From: Akkermansia muciniphila
GTDB lineage: Bacteria > Verrucomicrobiota > Verrucomicrobiia > Verrucomicrobiales > Akkermansiaceae
Length of the DNA stretch: 7,491 nucleotides
Assembly (NCBI GenBank): GCA_943324575.2
Contig: CALPMD020000055.1
Span: 1-7,491, forward strand
Direction: 5' to 3'
Of the stretch, positions 6,527 through 7,491 are shown one piece after another. Under the pieces are notes generated by a model. That model saw nothing but the letters and a program-made list of their open reading frames with translations. It was not told where the DNA came from and did no database searches. A program made the translations under genes and the position numbers. The first letter of the stretch is position 1; each line of letters starts with the position of its first letter.

Positions 6527-7404
6527 TTCGCAAAGGCGTCGACGAGGGTGTCGATGAGGGCAACATAGTCCTTCGCGGCGGGCGTGCCGTTGACTAGGAT
6601 CGGGATGTTAACCACCTTTGCGCCGGTGATCTGGGCGAGTTGGTTGGGGATGCGGTCGCTGTAGAAACTCTCTTTGACGATGAGTTTCACCCCCTGTTGT
6701 TTCATGGTTTGAGCAAGTGCCTGGATGTCGCGCGGGCCGGGTTCGACTCCGGGTTTCGGCTGGATCGTCCCGACTTGGGTCAGGCCGAAGCGCGCCGCGA
6801 AGTACGACAAGTCCGGGTGATAGCTGACGAACTTGATGCTTCTGCCCGCCAGCTTGGCTTTCCATGCGACGATCCGCCCTTGCAACATCGCCGCGTATCG
6901 TTCGCCGTTCGCCTTGAATAGGGCGGCGGATTCGGGACGCATTTGGCCGAGTTTCGCAGCGATGCCGCGTGCGATCATCTGGCCATAGACCGGGTCGATG
7001 TTGTAGTGCGAATTGCCGTTAGGATGCACGTCGCCACCCTTGCGATCGAGGTTGGTCGGCACGTCTAACGGTCTAACGCCGCCGCTCAGGTCGAGGAATC
7101 CTGGGGCATCCGGCTGGATCTTCAGGTTTCGAGATTCCTTCACCAGCGCCGGGGCGTAGGCATATTCCAAGCCGAGGCCGAGCTGGATAAAGAGATCGGC
7201 CTTGGCGAGTTTGGTGATGGCGCTCGGTTTGAGCGGGACGTTGTGAGGATCTTCGCGACCGCTGGCGATGGTGAAGATTTCCACCTGATCGCCGCCGACT
7301 TGACGGGTGATGTCGGCGAGGTCGGGCAGGGTGACGACGATGTTGAGCGGTGCGGCATGGAGCCAGCCGGCTAGCAGAAGTAATGCAGTGATGAATGTTT
7401 TCAT
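6523..7404 (-). CDS. znuA: Zinc/metal ABC transporter substrate-binding protein (ZnuA-like)
   Basis: Periplasmic metal-binding protein of 293 residues (cluster A-I family). The chosen ATG at 7404 begins MKTFITALLLLAGWLHAAPL, a clear signal peptide with likely cleavage after HAA or HA; there is no lipobox Cys. The reading frame is open further upstream (TTG 7479, ATG 7461), but those starts would bury the signal peptide. Likely metal ligands are His54 (EDPHNVPLKP), His133 (GNSHYNIDP) and His196 (SYHPDLSYFAARFGL); the fourth ligand is not obvious. The long His-rich loop seen in many ZnuA proteins is missing, with only a short GDVHPNGNSH stretch at 124-133. No Shine-Dalgarno is visible. It is the first recognised gene of the znuA-znuC-znuB operon and overlaps znuC by four bases. 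Manganese or another metal remains possible. Confidence 0.92.
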   Translation of the reverse strand: MKTFITALLLLAGWLHAAPLNIVVTLPDLADITRQVGGDQVEIFTIASGREDPHNVPLKPSAITKLAKADLFIQLGLGLEYAYAPALVKESRNLKIQPDAPGFLDLSGGVRPLDVPTNLDRKGGDVHPNGNSHYNIDPVYGQMIARGIAAKLGQMRPESAALFKANGERYAAMLQGRIVAWKAKLAGRSIKFVSYHPDLSYFAARFGLTQVGTIQPKPGVEPGPRDIQALAQTMKQQGVKLIVKESFYSDRIPNQLAQITGAKVVNIPILVNGTPAAKDYVALIDTLVDAFAK

Positions 7405-7415
7405 GGAAATAGGAT

Positions 7416-7490
7416 TCAAGGTTGGAAGGAGTGTTGGTGAGCGCCGATGATGATGCTCCATTGCAGGAAGCCTAACCAATCGTCGTCCTT
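7416..7490 (-). CDS. Possible 3' end of an upstream gene (24 residues)
   Basis: A frame open from the window edge reads KDDDWLGFLQWSIIIGAHQH then SFQP and stops at TGA (7416-7418), 11 bases before the znuA ATG. The mix of aromatic and hydrophobic residues looks protein-like, and the tight spacing would fit a gene leading the zinc operon. However, 24 codons without a stop is not rare by chance, and I do not recognise the sequence. The alternative is that this stretch is the znuA promoter region. Confidence 0.3.
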   Translation of the reverse strand, partial: KDDDWLGFLQWSIIIGAHQHSFQP

Positions 7491-7491
7491 G

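Noticed and set aside
7063..7078. Tandem GTCTAACG duplication inside znuA
   Set aside because: An 8-bp repeat in coding sequence that keeps the normal frame and family wording (GVRPLDVP); probably chance.
7405..7479. Longer N terminus for ZnuA (MVRLPAMEHHHRRS...) with a His cluster
   Set aside because: It would put 25 residues, with Arg and His, before a normal signal peptide; the HHH comes from a CAT repeat in probable upstream DNA.

Overview
The window reads as ordinary chromosomal DNA of a Gram-negative bacterium, most probably from Verrucomicrobiota. This assignment is an inference. It rests on the style of the large secreted esterase (a CE3-like SGNH hydrolase followed by Ig-like and cadherin-like modules and a C-terminal 'LERSEDLISW...FYRV' module) and on the general look of the ZnuA protein. 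No rRNA is present to settle it. Base composition is GC-rich (about 60-70% in hand-counted stretches), except for the esterase gene, which is close to 50%.

Left end, + strand (1-1028): the 3' two-thirds of bioB (biotin synthase), then 13 bases later a small HIT-family hydrolase gene. These two are the only + strand genes.

Centre, - strand (4743 down to 1043): a gene for a large secreted SGNH/GDSL esterase with two copies of a roughly 145-residue carbohydrate-binding-like module, then a beta-class carbonic anhydrase (can), then the tmRNA gene ssrA. The tmRNA is complete: acceptor stem with the alanine-identity G3-U70 pair, T arm, conserved pseudoknot PK1 region, and a tag frame encoding ADSNELALAA. 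It ends at a strong hairpin plus U-tract, which faces the end of the converging HIT gene.

Right end, - strand (7404 down to 4998): a compact metal-uptake ABC operon in the order substrate-binding protein (znuA), ATPase (znuC), permease (znuB). Both junctions overlap by a few bases, so translation is probably coupled. The binding protein captures Zn(II) (or Mn(II)) in the periplasm, the permease forms the channel, and the ATPase powers import. A possible 24-residue gene tail lies just upstream of znuA at the window edge.

No insertion sequence, CRISPR array, phage gene or defence system was seen. The points most worth a second look are the Cys-rich tail of BioB, the duplicated module and lower GC of the esterase, a perfect 9-3-9 dyad between znuB and the esterase gene, and a palindrome straddling the mature 5' end of tmRNA.
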